Shown: piece after piece, positions 20,184-29,400 of the stretch
Layout: every line of letters begins with the position of its first letter
Numbering within the stretch: position 1 is the stretch's first letter
Source of the DNA: Lentilactobacillus dabitei
GTDB lineage: Bacteria > Bacillota > Bacilli > Lactobacillales > Lactobacillaceae
Assembly (NCBI RefSeq): GCF_019061365.1
Contig: NZ_JAHPPD010000001.1
Span: 1-64,000 of the forward strand
Direction: 5' to 3'
Length of the DNA stretch: 64,000 nt
Notes under the pieces: model-generated
What the model saw: only the letters and a program-made list of their open reading frames with translations
Told to the model about the DNA's origin: nothing
Database searches by the model: none
Program-made: the position numbers and the translations under genes

Positions 20184-20277
20184 GCAAAGTAGGAACTGCC
20201 ACAAAAGCAGCCGGACGATCCCCAGAGCAAAGAATCCATGCGTGGGTGACTTAAGTTCCAGTTCCTAAACGCTTTGC
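20184..20277 (-). repeat. Structured inverted-repeat element between era and recO
   Basis: This 305-base gap between era and recO holds no gene. TAGGAACTG (20190-20198) is the exact complement of CAGTTCCTA (20259-20267), and the outer GCAAAG (20184-20189) pairs with CTTTGC (20272-20277) across a four-base bulge. This gives about 15 paired bases enclosing some 60 bases. There is no T-tract, so it is not a simple terminator. It could be a structured RNA segment or a small dispersed repeat. No second copy was recognised in the window. Confidence 0.5.
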
Positions 20278-20285
20278 TTCGTTCA

Positions 20286-21179
20286 CTATTTTTTGTACCC
20301 ATACGAATCCAATAAGCTTTGCTTGTCACGCCATCTTGGTTGAACCTTTACCCATAACTCCAAGAACACTTTGTTGCCCATCATGTTCTCGATGTCTTTT
20401 CTTGCTAGGGTCCCAATTTTCTTCAACATTGAGCCACCCTTACCGATCACAATTCCCTTTTGACCGTCCCGTTCAACGATGATTGTTGCTTGAATTCTCA
20501 ACAACCCATTGTCATCCTTAATCTTTTCAATATAAACGGCGGTCGAGGTCGGAATTTCTTGGCGAGTTAATTGCATCACTTTTTCTCGAATTAACTCTGA
20601 AATCACAAATCGTTCCGGGTGATCCGTTACTTGATCTTCTGGATAGTACTGAGGTCCTTCTGGCAATTCCTTTACCAAAGCATCAATCAATTCTGGGACA
20701 TTGTTTCCTTGTAAGGCAGAAATTGGGAAAACATCCTTGAATTTTAACGCATTTTGGTACTCACCAATAATTGCCATAATGTCATCAGGCGAAATTTGGT
20801 CAATTTTATTAATTAACAGGTAAACTGGTTGGTCAGTCTTCTTCAACTGGTCAATAATATAATTATCCCCAGCGCCTCGCCGTTCAGTCGCATTGACCAT
20901 GAATAACACAGCGTCAACTTCTTTCAAAGCTGACAAAGCTGATTCCATCATAAAATCGCCCAATTTATCCTTGGGCTTATGAATTCCAGGGGTATCAATA
21001 AACACAATTTGAGCTTCCTTCGTTGTGTAGACTCCCTGGATCTTATTTCGAGTTGTTTGGGCTTTGTCACTCATGATCGCAATTTTCTGACCGATCACTC
21101 GATTTAAGAAAGTTGACTTCCCGACATTGGGCCGGCCAACAATTGCAACAAATCCTGAATGATAATTTGGATTATCCAT
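20286..21179 (-). CDS. era: GTPase Era
   Basis: Ribosome-assembly GTPase that binds the 3' end of 16S rRNA. The 297 residues have the G1 motif GRPNVGKS (15-22), switch/G3 DTPG (62-65), G4 NKID and a C-terminal KH domain containing [15 protein letters not shown]. Length is normal for Firmicutes. It lies 12 bases after dgkA and ends the phoH-ybeY-dgkA-era cluster, a widely conserved arrangement. Confidence 0.97.
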   Translation of the reverse strand: MDNPNYHSGFVAIVGRPNVGKSTFLNRVIGQKIAIMSDKAQTTRNKIQGVYTTKEAQIVFIDTPGIHKPKDKLGDFMMESALSALKEVDAVLFMVNATERRGAGDNYIIDQLKKTDQPVYLLINKIDQISPDDIMAIIGEYQNALKFKDVFPISALQGNNVPELIDALVKELPEGPQYYPEDQVTDHPERFVISELIREKVMQLTRQEIPTSTAVYIEKIKDDNGLLRIQATIIVERDGQKGIVIGKGGSMLKKIGTLARKDIENMMGNKVFLELWVKVQPRWRDKQSLLDSYGYKK

Positions 21180-21191
21180 TTTTTACCTCAC

Positions 21192-21593
21192 CTAACTTAG
21201 TAACTCAATAAACCGGGGAATAAAGATTAACGACCCGATAATGATTGCAAATAGCGCAGACATCAGGACACCACCAGCGGCGATATCCTTTGCTCGTTTG
21301 GCTAACAAGTCAAAATGATGGCCAACAATTAAATCGACCACATTCTCAATGATTGAGTTCAACACTTCCGATCCAATCACAGAAAAGAATGCAGCAAATA
21401 ACCATAGCCATTCGTTAATTCTTATCTGAAGAATCACGCCTAGACACAACGTTAAAAATGCAATGATAAGGTCAAACCGAAAATTACGTTCCTCTAAAAT
21501 GAGACGTTTGATTCCTTCTAAGGCGTGTCCTACTGATTGGAAAAAAGTCTTGTTCTTATCTATTTGTCTGCTGTCTTTATCTTTTAAGGCCAT
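21192..21593 (-). CDS. dgkA: Diacylglycerol/undecaprenol kinase family protein
   Basis: A 133-residue membrane kinase with three hydrophobic helices in the middle and C-terminal part and the family signature GSEVLNSIIENVVDLIVG. In Gram-positive bacteria this family (DgkA/UdpK) mainly phosphorylates undecaprenol to supply the lipid carrier for cell-wall synthesis. Its start overlaps the 3' end of ybeY by 17 bases, indicating coupled translation in the ybeY-dgkA-era cluster. Confidence 0.93.
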   Translation of the reverse strand: MALKDKDSRQIDKNKTFFQSVGHALEGIKRLILEERNFRFDLIIAFLTLCLGVILQIRINEWLWLFAAFFSVIGSEVLNSIIENVVDLIVGHHFDLLAKRAKDIAAGGVLMSALFAIIIGSLIFIPRFIELLS

Positions 21594-22059
21594 ATTTATT
21601 TAAAATCTCTTTTTGCAAGGGAAACATCACGTCAGCATCAGCTTTCTTCATGTGATCATAGCCATTCAGATGCAAGAAGCCATGAACCACTAGAAAGCCA
21701 AGTTCTCGCTGGAAAGAATGACCCAAGTAATCAGCTTGTTCGGCAACTTTATCAACTGACACAAAGATGTCGCCAATGTTCTCTGGAATGCTTTCTTTGA
21801 GAGATTCATCCATAATAATCGGGAAATCATCATCGGCAGAATCTTCAATCGCAAAACTAATCACATCAGTTGCCCGATCGACGCCGCGATATTTTTTATT
21901 AATCCGGTGAATCTCGTCGTTATTGACCAAGGTCACAGACATTTCCGTGTTATCTGCCAGCTTAATGTACTTACCGGCAAAATCAAGCACGTTGGCAATT
22001 AATTTTCGGTCTTTTTCATCAATGCCGTCCTTTGTTTTATCGTATATCTCTAAATCCAT
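21577..22059 (-). CDS. ybeY: Endoribonuclease YbeY, rRNA maturation factor
   Basis: Zinc-dependent single-strand RNase involved in 16S rRNA 3'-end processing and ribosome quality control. The metal-binding signature HGFLHLNGYDH is present near residue 130, matching HGxLHLxGYDH. Two ATG codons lie close together. The second (22059) is preferred because GAGGA is nine bases before it but only three from the first. It follows phoH by about 20 bases and overlaps dgkA. Confidence 0.95.
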   Translation of the reverse strand: MDLEIYDKTKDGIDEKDRKLIANVLDFAGKYIKLADNTEMSVTLVNNDEIHRINKKYRGVDRATDVISFAIEDSADDDFPIIMDESLKESIPENIGDIFVSVDKVAEQADYLGHSFQRELGFLVVHGFLHLNGYDHMKKADADVMFPLQKEILNKYGLKR

Positions 22060-22079
22060 TCTCATTCTTCCTCGATTAG

Positions 22080-23051
22080 TTAATGACCGCTATTCTCGTA
22101 CGCGGTGATGATTTTTGCAACCACTGGATGTCGAACAACATCTTCCGCAGTGAAGGTTACAAATTCAATTTGGTCGATATTTTTCAAGATTTTTTGGGCA
22201 GCAACCAACCCACTGGTTGTTCGCTTTGGCAAATCAATTTGTGAAATATCACCGTTCACAATCATCTTTGAACCAAATCCTAACCTGGTTAAAAACATCT
22301 TCATTTGCATATTGGTGGTATTTTGAGCTTCATCCAAGATCACAAATGCATTATCCAGGGTCCGGCCACGCATATATGCCAACGGCGCAATTTCAATCAC
22401 GCCACGATCCATCAACCGTTCAGTATGCTCCGCGCCTAAAATTGCGTGCAGGGCATCATAAATTGGCCTGAGATAAGGGTCAACCTTTTCTTTCAAATCA
22501 CCCGGCAAAAAGCCAAGACTTTCCCCGGCTTCAACAGCGGGTCGTGTCAGCACAATTTTATCAACGGTTCCCTGTTTTAAAGCCGCCAGCGCCATGACAA
22601 CCGCCAAATAAGTCTTACCGGTTCCAGCAGGTCCAATGCCAAAAGCCACATCATGATGACGAATCGCTTGAACGTATTGTCGCTGACCAAACGTTTTGAC
22701 TCGGACTGCCTTACCCTTAGCATCTTTGATTAAGACTTGGTTATATAAATCCTGAAAATATTCTAATGTGCCGTTCTTGGCCATATTAATTGCACTAATA
22801 AAATCACTGCTATTAATACTGATGCCCTTTCCAATCAGGGAAAGAATATTTTCCAAAATGTGGATCGTCGTTTTGACTAAATCTTCTGTACCAGAGATCC
22901 GCATCGAATTACCGAACACGTTAATGGAAACGTCCATGCCCTCCTCAAGAATCGTCACAAACTCATCTTGAGTACCGACAATTTGCAATAGCTCATTGGG
23001 ATCGGATACGATAAATTCTTTTGTAATCTGTTCAGTATCAGCCAAATACAC
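22080..23051 (-). CDS. phoH: PhoH-like ATPase
   Basis: A 323-residue cytosolic P-loop ATPase of the PhoH/YbeZ group, associated with YbeY and RNA metabolism. Walker A is GPAGTGKT near residue 141, and Walker B is the ILDEAQN segment. The N-terminal 100 residues form the usual small domain. The start is uncertain: GTG at 23051 is only three bases from AAGGAG, while a TTG at 23045 has the better distance of nine bases, so the protein may begin two codons later. First gene of the phoH-ybeY-dgkA-era unit. Confidence 0.94.
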   Translation of the reverse strand: MYLADTEQITKEFIVSDPNELLQIVGTQDEFVTILEEGMDVSINVFGNSMRISGTEDLVKTTIHILENILSLIGKGISINSSDFISAINMAKNGTLEYFQDLYNQVLIKDAKGKAVRVKTFGQRQYVQAIRHHDVAFGIGPAGTGKTYLAVVMALAALKQGTVDKIVLTRPAVEAGESLGFLPGDLKEKVDPYLRPIYDALHAILGAEHTERLMDRGVIEIAPLAYMRGRTLDNAFVILDEAQNTTNMQMKMFLTRLGFGSKMIVNGDISQIDLPKRTTSGLVAAQKILKNIDQIEFVTFTAEDVVRHPVVAKIITAYENSGH

Positions 23052-23124
23052 AAACTCCTTTTTAATCCTATTATTGTGATACTAGCATAGAAAAAGCCAT
23101 TTCCAAAGCATTATTAATCATTAA

Positions 23125-23574
23125 TTAACCTTGAAGGTGTTTTTTTACAAGTTGATTAATAATACTTCCATCGGCTTTACCTTTAACTTTAGGCATCACA
23201 GCTCCCATCACTTTACCAAAGTCAGCCATTGACTCTGCGCCAACCTGTTTAATGGTTTCCTCGACAACGGCTTTAACCTCATCGGTTGACATTTGTTTGG
23301 GTGCATATTCTTCGGCAATCTTTAATTTGGCTTCTTGATCCTTGACCAAATCATCACGATTACCCTTCTTAAATTCTTCAATCGATTCTTTTTGTTGTTT
23401 AATTTCTTTCATGACGATTGAACTCACTTGATCTTCAGTTAACTTATGATCAGCACTTTCAACTTCAGCGTTCATTATTTGAGCTTTAATGCCCCGAATC
23501 ACACCTAAGCGAATTTTATCATGTGCCTTCATTGCTTCTTTTAAGTCTGCATTCAATTGATCATAAACAGTCAT
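23125..23574 (-). CDS. yqeY: GatB/YqeY domain-containing protein
   Basis: A 149-residue protein of the YqeY family, resembling the tail domain of the GatB amidotransferase subunit that contacts tRNA. No precise role is established. The family pattern is clear in LNADLKEAMKAHDKIRLGVI near the N-terminus and the C-terminal GKVMGAVMPKVKGKADGSII. The ATG at 23574 is chosen over a TTG one codon upstream, with AGAGGTT before it. It lies between rpsU, past a terminator, and phoH, a very common Firmicute context. Confidence 0.93.
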   Translation of the reverse strand: MTVYDQLNADLKEAMKAHDKIRLGVIRGIKAQIMNAEVESADHKLTEDQVSSIVMKEIKQQKESIEEFKKGNRDDLVKDQEAKLKIAEEYAPKQMSTDEVKAVVEETIKQVGAESMADFGKVMGAVMPKVKGKADGSIINQLVKKHLQG

Positions 23575-23614
23575 CAAAGTAACCTCTTTTCAATTTATAA
23601 TTAAATTTTACCAT

Positions 23615-23654
23615 TAAAAAAGATCAGAGACTAATAAAAATTAGGCTCCGATCT
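23615..23654 (-). terminator. Intrinsic terminator after rpsU
   Basis: On the minus strand AGATCGGAGCCTAAT pairs imperfectly with ATTAGTCTCTGATCT, followed by TTTTTT. It lies 14 bases after the rpsU stop and partly insulates yqeY from rpsU transcription. Confidence 0.88.
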
Positions 23655-23667
23655 CTCGAGTAGTGTC

Positions 23668-23859
23668 TTAGAAACGACGCTTCTTCTTGTTATTACGCTT
23701 ACGTGCTGCTTCTGACTTTAATTTACGCTTTACACTTGGTTTTTCATAAAACTCACGTTTACGATATTCCTGTAATGTACCGCTTTTTGAAACTGTACGT
23801 TTGAAGCGTCGAAGAGCATCATCAAGAGACTCGTTTTTACGAACGACTGTCTTTGCCAT
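23668..23859 (-). CDS. rpsU: 30S ribosomal protein S21
   Basis: Small subunit protein near the anti-Shine-Dalgarno region of 16S rRNA. The 63-residue sequence begins [20 protein letters not shown] and ends in a very basic tail ([10 protein letters not shown]), both typical. A very strong GGAGGGAGG site precedes the ATG. It has its own promoter (23938-23966) and a short leader hairpin with five T (23898-23915). Confidence 0.97.
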   Translation of the reverse strand: MAKTVVRKNESLDDALRRFKRTVSKSGTLQEYRKREFYEKPSVKRKLKSEAARKRNNKKKRRF

Positions 23860-23897
23860 GTGAAATTCCCTCCCTCCGAGCTTGAATGTAACTGTTT

Positions 23898-23915
23898 AAA
23901 AAGCACTCCAAGTGC
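23898..23915 (-). promoter_or_regulatory. Short T-tailed hairpin in the rpsU leader
   Basis: On the minus strand GCACT-TGG-AGTGC is followed by TTTTT, between the rpsU promoter and start codon. The stem has only five base pairs, so it would be a weak terminator. It could act as an attenuator or an S21 feedback site, but this is inference only. Confidence 0.4.
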
Positions 23916-23937
23916 ATCCTAAAACGGTTCTAAATAA

Positions 23938-23966
23938 ATTATACATATTAATGTCTTTGTCGTCAA
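23938..23966 (-). promoter_or_regulatory. Promoter of rpsU
   Basis: On the minus strand TTGACG (23961-23966) and a perfect TATAAT (23938-23943) are spaced by 17 bases. This is one of the strongest sigma-A promoters in the window, fitting a ribosomal protein gene. The divergent ppsR gene begins about 75 bases beyond it. Confidence 0.88.
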
Positions 23967-24039
23967 TGATTTAAGTTAAAAACGCTATCACATGTTAATA
24001 TTTAATTAGGAAATTTTATTTTAGAGGAGAATAACCTAT

Positions 24040-24861
24040 ATGAAAACGCAAAATGTGTTCATTATTTCTGATTCAAGTGGTGCCACCGCTCAAACAATTG
24101 CCCAAACAGCCGTTTCACAATTTCCTAATCTTAAGGCCGAAATGCGGCGCTTTCCGTTCATTCAAACCGACTCAATCTTGCGGGGAATTCTTAAATTGGC
24201 CAAAACCAACCATGCCATGATTTTTCATACATTGGTTAACACCGATTTAAGTGAAATGGTTGATGAATTTTGCACTCAAAATCATATTTATGACTTTGAT
24301 TGTATTCAAGAGCCAATGCGGATGCTCAGCAAGCTAACCGACGAGCAACCTGCCCATATTCCTGGGTTGATCCACGATCTTAATCAAAATTATTTCGAAA
24401 GAATTTCATCAATCGAATTTGCGGTTGAAAATGACGATGGTAAGAATGCCAAAGGCCTATTGGAGGCGGATATTGTCGTACTGGGAGTTTCCAGAACATC
24501 CAAGACACCACTCTCCCTTTATTTGGCTAACCAAAATCAAAAGGTCGCAAACTTACCCATCGGACCAAGTTTAAAAATTCCTGAAGAACTCGACCAAGTA
24601 GACAAGAATAAAGTCTTTGGCCTCTTGAACACCCCTGAGAAGCTCCACAAGATCAGAAGACAGCGGATGTTGTCATATGGTCTAGATGCAGATACACCTT
24701 ACTCAGACACCGAAAATATTAAGAAAGAATTGAAATATGCAAAGGACCTCTACAGAAAGCTTGGTTGCTTGACGATTAACGTTGCCAATAAGTCAATTGA
24801 GGAAACCGCAACAATTATTTTGGAAAGTTTGAACCTGGACACGACAACATTTGAAGACTAA
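24040..24861 (+). CDS. ppsR: Pyruvate,phosphate dikinase / PEP synthase regulatory protein
   Basis: A 273-residue protein of the bifunctional kinase/pyrophosphorylase family (DUF299, YqfL), which switches PEP synthase or pyruvate phosphate dikinase off and on by ADP-dependent phosphorylation. The nucleotide-binding loop is GVSRTSKTPLSLYLA near residues 149-163, and the N-terminal FIISDSSGATAQTIAQTAV is typical. AGAGGAG precedes the ATG. The target enzyme is not in the window, so whether it acts on PpdK or PpsA is not visible. Functionally it opposes the pyruvate kinase encoded at the left end. Confidence 0.93.
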   Translation: MKTQNVFIISDSSGATAQTIAQTAVSQFPNLKAEMRRFPFIQTDSILRGILKLAKTNHAMIFHTLVNTDLSEMVDEFCTQNHIYDFDCIQEPMRMLSKLTDEQPAHIPGLIHDLNQNYFERISSIEFAVENDDGKNAKGLLEADIVVLGVSRTSKTPLSLYLANQNQKVANLPIGPSLKIPEELDQVDKNKVFGLLNTPEKLHKIRRQRMLSYGLDADTPYSDTENIKKELKYAKDLYRKLGCLTINVANKSIEETATIILESLNLDTTTFED

Positions 24862-24971
24862 TGGCCAGGAAGCATTGAGGTGACCTAACGACTTCATCAC
24901 ACTATCAGGAAAGACACGCACGATCGATTTTAACGCAATGTGGGCTTGATGAGCCTGCTTAGCACTTATAA

Positions 24972-25031
24972 AAGAGTTACAAAAGTAGGGCACTTCATGA
25001 TTGGTATGCCACTTCTGTAACTCTTCTTTTT
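24972..25031. terminator. Bidirectional terminator between ppsR and nfo
   Basis: A long hairpin with outer arms AAGAGTTACA and TGTAACTCTT and an inner imperfect pairing around a central loop, followed on the plus strand by a T-rich CTTTTT. It lies between the convergent ppsR and nfo genes. The 110 bases between ppsR and the hairpin show nothing else. Confidence 0.85.
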
Positions 25032-25046
25032 ACAACTGTCAAAAAC

Positions 25047-25970
25047 CTAACTAAATGGCCGACCAGCCTTCATATCAGCAATAATATTTGGGTTGAATTG
25101 CTGCCGTTTGAGCATCGCAACTTCGTAGCCATGGGGATTATATTTAATCTTCTTATCTGTTTCGTCTTTTAAAATCGGTGTTTCCATAATCTTTGGGACG
25201 TTGGTCAACTGTTCATGATGCGCAATATAGTTCAACGTCTCAAAGCCAATGGTCCCCAACCCAATAATTTGGTGGCGGTCTTTATGGCTGCCCTGTTCGT
25301 TCTTGGAGTCATTGAGATGAATGACTTTCAATCGATCAATGCCAATCACATGATCAAATTCATTCAAAACACCGTCGAAATTATTCTTGATATCATAGCC
25401 GGCATCACTGGTATGACAGGTATCAAACGTCACTGAAAGTTTATCATTATCTGTAACCTTGTCAATAATCTCTGCCAGTTGTTCAAACGTGATGCCCACT
25501 TCGGTTCCTTTACCAGCCATGGTTTCTAGCGCGATTTGGACTTTTTGATCGCTGGTGATGACTTCGTTGAGGCCCTTGGCAATTTGAGCAATCGCCTTTT
25601 GCGGACCTGCCCCGACATGCGCACCTGGATGTAAAACAATCTGCTTAGCCCCAATGGCTTCAGCCCGTTTAATTTCTTGCTGCAAGAATTGGATGCCAAA
25701 GGTAAAATTCTGAGGCTTCAAAGTATTCCCCAAGTTGATGATATAAGGGGCATGGACAACAACCTCTTGTAGCCCATGCTCCTTCATATAGGCTTTACCG
25801 GCATCTCCATTTAACTTATCAATTGGTTTGCGAACCGTATTTTGAGGGGCCCCAGTATAAACCATAAAGACGTTTTCGCCGTATGAATCGGCTTCCTTGG
25901 CCGAACCCAGGAACATGTCCTTGCCATTCATACTGACGTGGGAACCAATTAAGAACCTTTCTTCACTCAT
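25047..25970 (-). CDS. nfo: Endonuclease IV (deoxyribonuclease IV)
   Basis: Zinc-dependent AP endonuclease that nicks DNA 5' to abasic sites in base excision repair. The 307-residue TIM-barrel protein shows [14 protein letters not shown] at the start, the metal-ligand segments [38 protein letters not shown] and VIHLNDSKN, and [13 protein letters not shown]. Its ATG overlaps the stop of the preceding teichoic-acid gene (TAATG), so it is expressed as the last gene of that operon although the functions are unrelated. Confidence 0.96.
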   Translation of the reverse strand: MSEERFLIGSHVSMNGKDMFLGSAKEADSYGENVFMVYTGAPQNTVRKPIDKLNGDAGKAYMKEHGLQEVVVHAPYIINLGNTLKPQNFTFGIQFLQQEIKRAEAIGAKQIVLHPGAHVGAGPQKAIAQIAKGLNEVITSDQKVQIALETMAGKGTEVGITFEQLAEIIDKVTDNDKLSVTFDTCHTSDAGYDIKNNFDGVLNEFDHVIGIDRLKVIHLNDSKNEQGSHKDRHQIIGLGTIGFETLNYIAHHEQLTNVPKIMETPILKDETDKKIKYNPHGYEVAMLKRQQFNPNIIADMKAGRPFS

Positions 25971-27181
25971 TATTTTCCTCCTCGTAAAATCAACTGACCA
26001 ATCTTTTCAGCTGCATGACCATTTTCCCAAGTACAGAATTGATGATTAAATGCGCGCAATTGATCATCAAAAGCCGAAAATTGACCAGTCTCAGTGTATT
26101 CTTTTAAGTATTTTGTAAAGGCCGCTTCGTCAGTCGCCATCGGTCCCGGTAAATTGGCTTGGTCATAGTCAAAATAAAATCCTCGCAACTCATCTCGATA
26201 ATGAGCGAGATCATACGGGAAAAACAACATTGGTCTTTCAAGATTGGCATAATCAAACATCACCGAAGAATAATCGGTGATTAGCAGATCTGTGATCAAA
26301 TATAACTCGTTAATATCTTCTTCAGCAAAGATTTTCACCCGATCGGCAAAACCAGTGATATCGATGTGATCTTTGACCAAATAATGGGGCCGAATAATCA
26401 GAACCGTGTCATCAGAAACTGTTTTGAAAAAATTTGCAAGCGAAAACGGCAACGTAAAGTTGTAGCGCCCTTGTTGTTTAAAATTATCATCCCGCCATGT
26501 GGGCGCATACATGATAATCCGTTTTGGCTGATAACCGAATAATCGTTGCTTAATCTCCGCGATGTGGCTTTGACGATTATCCTGATAAAGGGTGTCGTTA
26601 CGGGGATAGCCAACTTCTAAAAAGTCATGTTTGAACTTGAAGGCAGATTTAAAAATATCCTCTGAATATTGATTGGGAGCGATTAAATAATCCCAGCGAG
26701 CAGCTTCATCAACGAATCCCTGATGATATTGTGCCGTGGTCGTTCCGGGAATCTCGACATGTTCAATGTCCACACCCAATTTTTTTAACGGCGTCCCATG
26801 CCAAGTCTGAATATAGGTCGTCTGGTGGTTTTTATGCCACCATTTGGGCATCCGGGAATTCATCACCCAGAAATCTGCGCGGGCTATGTAACTGACCCAC
26901 CCCGGAGTAAACCGCCGAATGAGTTGAATGTCCGGAAATGCTTTGGATAACCGCTGATATTCAGATGGTTTCACACTGAAATAATAATGATCCCGGTCAG
27001 CAGGATTCATTTTCACCAATTGCTTGTAGATAGCAAATGGATTGTCGCTAATATCACGCCCATTAAAGCTTTCAAAAATAACCGTGCCTTTTTTCACTCG
27101 CATACAAAGAAACCCATCGTTCATCACGATGAGTATCCAGCGAGCTATCAATTTAATTAACTGAATCATTTGATTTTTCAA
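25970..27181 (-). CDS. CDP-glycerol glycerophosphotransferase family protein
   Basis: A teichoic-acid polymerase/primase-type enzyme that transfers glycerol phosphate from CDP-glycerol to a lipid-linked acceptor at the inner membrane face. Family marks are [19 protein letters not shown] and [17 protein letters not shown]. It lacks a long N-terminal extension, so it is TagB/TagF-like but cannot be assigned to one of them from sequence alone. A GTG at 27196 is the longest in-frame start, but GGAGG lies eight bases before a TTG at 27181, which is preferred (403 residues). It follows tagG with almost no gap and is coupled to nfo. Confidence 0.88.
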   Translation of the reverse strand: MKNQMIQLIKLIARWILIVMNDGFLCMRVKKGTVIFESFNGRDISDNPFAIYKQLVKMNPADRDHYYFSVKPSEYQRLSKAFPDIQLIRRFTPGWVSYIARADFWVMNSRMPKWWHKNHQTTYIQTWHGTPLKKLGVDIEHVEIPGTTTAQYHQGFVDEAARWDYLIAPNQYSEDIFKSAFKFKHDFLEVGYPRNDTLYQDNRQSHIAEIKQRLFGYQPKRIIMYAPTWRDDNFKQQGRYNFTLPFSLANFFKTVSDDTVLIIRPHYLVKDHIDITGFADRVKIFAEEDINELYLITDLLITDYSSVMFDYANLERPMLFFPYDLAHYRDELRGFYFDYDQANLPGPMATDEAAFTKYLKEYTETGQFSAFDDQLRAFNHQFCTWENGHAAEKIGQLILRGGK

Positions 27182-27197
27182 CAGCTCATCCTCCACA

Positions 27198-28007
27198 CTA
27201 TATTAAATCAACAAATCTTGATCTGAACTTGTAGTGGAGATGGGACCCAACTAGGAGGAAGAAGAGAATCATTCCCCAAAAGACAACTGTTAAGGTTGGC
27301 TTTTGCCAGAACCAATTCGTCGATAGCATCGAATCCCTGAAGCCAGAAACAACATAGAAGAATGGATTTAGCTGCAAAATGTGGACGAATGGTGCCGGAA
27401 ATGAGTTGGTTTCAAAGTTAAAAAGCACGCCAGACATATAAAATAACATTCTCATCAATGATTGCAATAGGATTCGGTAATCCCGAACGAGCACAGAAAT
27501 GGTTGAATTGAAAATACCAAACGCAATTAACCAGGCAATCATGCAAATGAAGTAATAGAGCCATTGGAACCAATAGATTGATGGTCTAACACCATACATC
27601 CCGCCAACTACAATTGAAAAGACCAACATTGTCCAAAAGGCACTTAAATTGCTGACAATCTTGATGGTTGGCAAAATACTAACTGGAAACTTCATTTTAG
27701 AAACCATCCCAACCCGCTGGTAGATACTCTTTGAGGCATCCAAACTTGCCCGGTTCATGAAGAACCATGGTGTAATTCCAATCACCATCCATGGCAGGTA
27801 ATCGACCCCGTGAGTGGTATTCCCATGTTTCAAGCCGATACCAAATACCAGCCAGTAAATTCCGATTTGAATTAATGGATAGAGATATTCCCAAACAAGT
27901 CCTAAATAATGGCTTTGATACTCAGCTTTATCTTCATACTTGGAAATCCGAAAAATAATCCCAATATTTTCAAACTGTTCTCGTAATAGCGTTAAAACTT
28001 CTTTCAC
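27198..28007 (-). CDS. tagG: Teichoic acid ABC transporter permease, TagG type
   Basis: A 269-residue ABC-2 type permease with about six membrane segments and a cytosolic N-terminus, resembling the TagG/RfbA group that exports undecaprenyl-linked teichoic acid. Typical segments are SHYLGLVWEYLYPLIQIGIY, MVIGITPWFFMNRA and the C-terminal NPFFYVVSGFRDSML. Its ATPase partner TagH is not adjacent or elsewhere in the window, which is unusual because tagG and tagH are normally neighbours. It lies between two glycerophosphotransferase genes. Confidence 0.88.
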   Translation of the reverse strand: MKEVLTLLREQFENIGIIFRISKYEDKAEYQSHYLGLVWEYLYPLIQIGIYWLVFGIGLKHGNTTHGVDYLPWMVIGITPWFFMNRASLDASKSIYQRVGMVSKMKFPVSILPTIKIVSNLSAFWTMLVFSIVVGGMYGVRPSIYWFQWLYYFICMIAWLIAFGIFNSTISVLVRDYRILLQSLMRMLFYMSGVLFNFETNSFPAPFVHILQLNPFFYVVSGFRDSMLSTNWFWQKPTLTVVFWGMILFFLLVGSHLHYKFRSRFVDLI

Positions 28008-28020
28008 TTTCAGGCACTCC

Positions 28021-29181
28021 TTAACGTGACTTCAGCAACTGGATATACCGATCAACGACCCGCTGAGTTGCTTGACCGTCGTTAAACGTATTCCATCTTT
28101 TGTTAAAATCATCAAAATTAGTTGGTTTAGCGTCAATAATTGCTTGTTTTAATTGATGAACCGTCGTAATCGGCGGGGTTGGCAACCAGTCTAAATAATC
28201 ATCTTGAATGCCTGGATTGCGCCGATATTGATCGATGTCAAACATGAAAAAGATCATTGATTTGGCATTGGGCAGTAAACTAAAATCAAAGGCTACCGAT
28301 GAATAGTCGGTTACTAATGTATCTGCAACGGCCAATAAGTCACTGGTCGCCAGTTCATGATAGAACTTGATTCTTGGATTGCCGACTTCCCGCACGGCGA
28401 TTTCCTTATCTCGAAACACCGGATGCAATTTGACAACGACGATCGCATTTGGATCAGCGGCCAAGGCATCACTCAGCCCAATTGGCAGCTTAAAACTTTG
28501 GTGGGGCCGATAAGTCGGGGCATATAAAATGACTCGCCTGCTTCTTAATTCAGGAGCTGCCCGGTAGATTCGTTCCCGAGCGACTTGTTGCCACTTCAAA
28601 TCGAGGTATTGATCGGATCTGGGGTAACCTAACAGCCGAATCTTATCAAAACTTTCATGATAACTTGAAACAAACACATTTCCCATTGCTTTGGAAGCAA
28701 CAATGTATTCATCAAAATGATCATAAACAGATTGGAATCGTCGTTTATCAAATTGACTTCGTTTAGCGGTCGTTGGGTCTTCCCAACCAAACTTTTTGAT
28801 TGCCCCATCCGCATGCCAAATTTGAACGATCTTGGTTGAAGGCCGATGAACCAGCCCTCCCAAGAAAGCATAATAATTATCACAAATAATTAACCTTGCC
28901 CCCATCAACAATGGCACAAAATCAAAAACAAATTTGAGACCATCATTAAATGGCCGAGTGACAATTCCAAACGCGGCCAAATCGGTTGCAGCTGCTTCAG
29001 TATCGGGACGATACAGGACGACCAGCTTCATCTTCGGCGGCATCTTCTGGGCCAGTTCTTTGATGAAGTCAACATTATCATCAAAACTCATCAAGTAAAC
29101 GACTTTATTTCTGCGCCGAAAAACGTTCAACCCAGAAATCATTTTAATCAGCCATAAATATAAAACTTTCAAAATTTTCAC
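28021..29181 (-). CDS. CDP-glycerol glycerophosphotransferase family protein, second copy
   Basis: A 386-residue relative of TagB/TagF and first gene of the teichoic-acid cluster. Family segments are VQIWHADGAIKKFGWED (replacing HGTPLKKLG of its neighbour), YAPTYRPHQSF and VTDYSSVAFDFSLLPN. The different acceptor-site motif suggests a different acceptor or step from the second transferase, for example primase versus polymerase; that split is inference. The N-terminus has a short hydrophobic/amphipathic stretch that may bind membrane. The GTG start has no good ribosome binding site, and a leader hairpin lies just upstream. Confidence 0.86.
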   Translation of the reverse strand: MKILKVLYLWLIKMISGLNVFRRRNKVVYLMSFDDNVDFIKELAQKMPPKMKLVVLYRPDTEAAATDLAAFGIVTRPFNDGLKFVFDFVPLLMGARLIICDNYYAFLGGLVHRPSTKIVQIWHADGAIKKFGWEDPTTAKRSQFDKRRFQSVYDHFDEYIVASKAMGNVFVSSYHESFDKIRLLGYPRSDQYLDLKWQQVARERIYRAAPELRSRRVILYAPTYRPHQSFKLPIGLSDALAADPNAIVVVKLHPVFRDKEIAVREVGNPRIKFYHELATSDLLAVADTLVTDYSSVAFDFSLLPNAKSMIFFMFDIDQYRRNPGIQDDYLDWLPTPPITTVHQLKQAIIDAKPTNFDDFNKRWNTFNDGQATQRVVDRYIQLLKSR

Positions 29182-29185
29182 CGTT

Positions 29186-29224
29186 TTTCAGTATTTTGTA
29201 ATCACACACTGAAATATTATAACA
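29186..29224 (-). promoter_or_regulatory. Extended -10 promoter and leader hairpin of the teichoic-acid operon
   Basis: The minus strand reads TGTTATAAT (29216-29224), an extended -10 element without a clear -35. Immediately after it TTTCAGT and ACTGAAA (29208-29214 and 29186-29192) form an inverted repeat that ends five bases before the GTG start, so it could limit translation. Confidence 0.5.
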
Positions 29225-29353
29225 TAAACATTTTTCAGAACTGGTTTCTTAAAGAATCTTTAGAAAGAAGCGTCGGCTTCAAGCTAGATCCCCCTTTTGC
29301 ATGAATCAGGCAGTCAAGAAAGCTAACTTGAACAACTTGGTTTTCAATCTGCT

Positions 29354-29398
29354 AATTCGAACTCAAACAAAGGATTAGACCAATGACTCTTTCGAATT
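29354..29398 (-). repeat. Inverted repeat after the yitT-family gene
   Basis: AATTCGAA (29354-29361) and TTCGAATT (29391-29398) are exact complements 29 bases apart, starting within three bases of the stop codon of the YitT-type gene. There is no T-tract, so it is a weak candidate terminator or mRNA 3'-end structure. The rest of 29225-29353 shows nothing recognisable. Confidence 0.4.
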
Positions 29399-29400
29399 TC

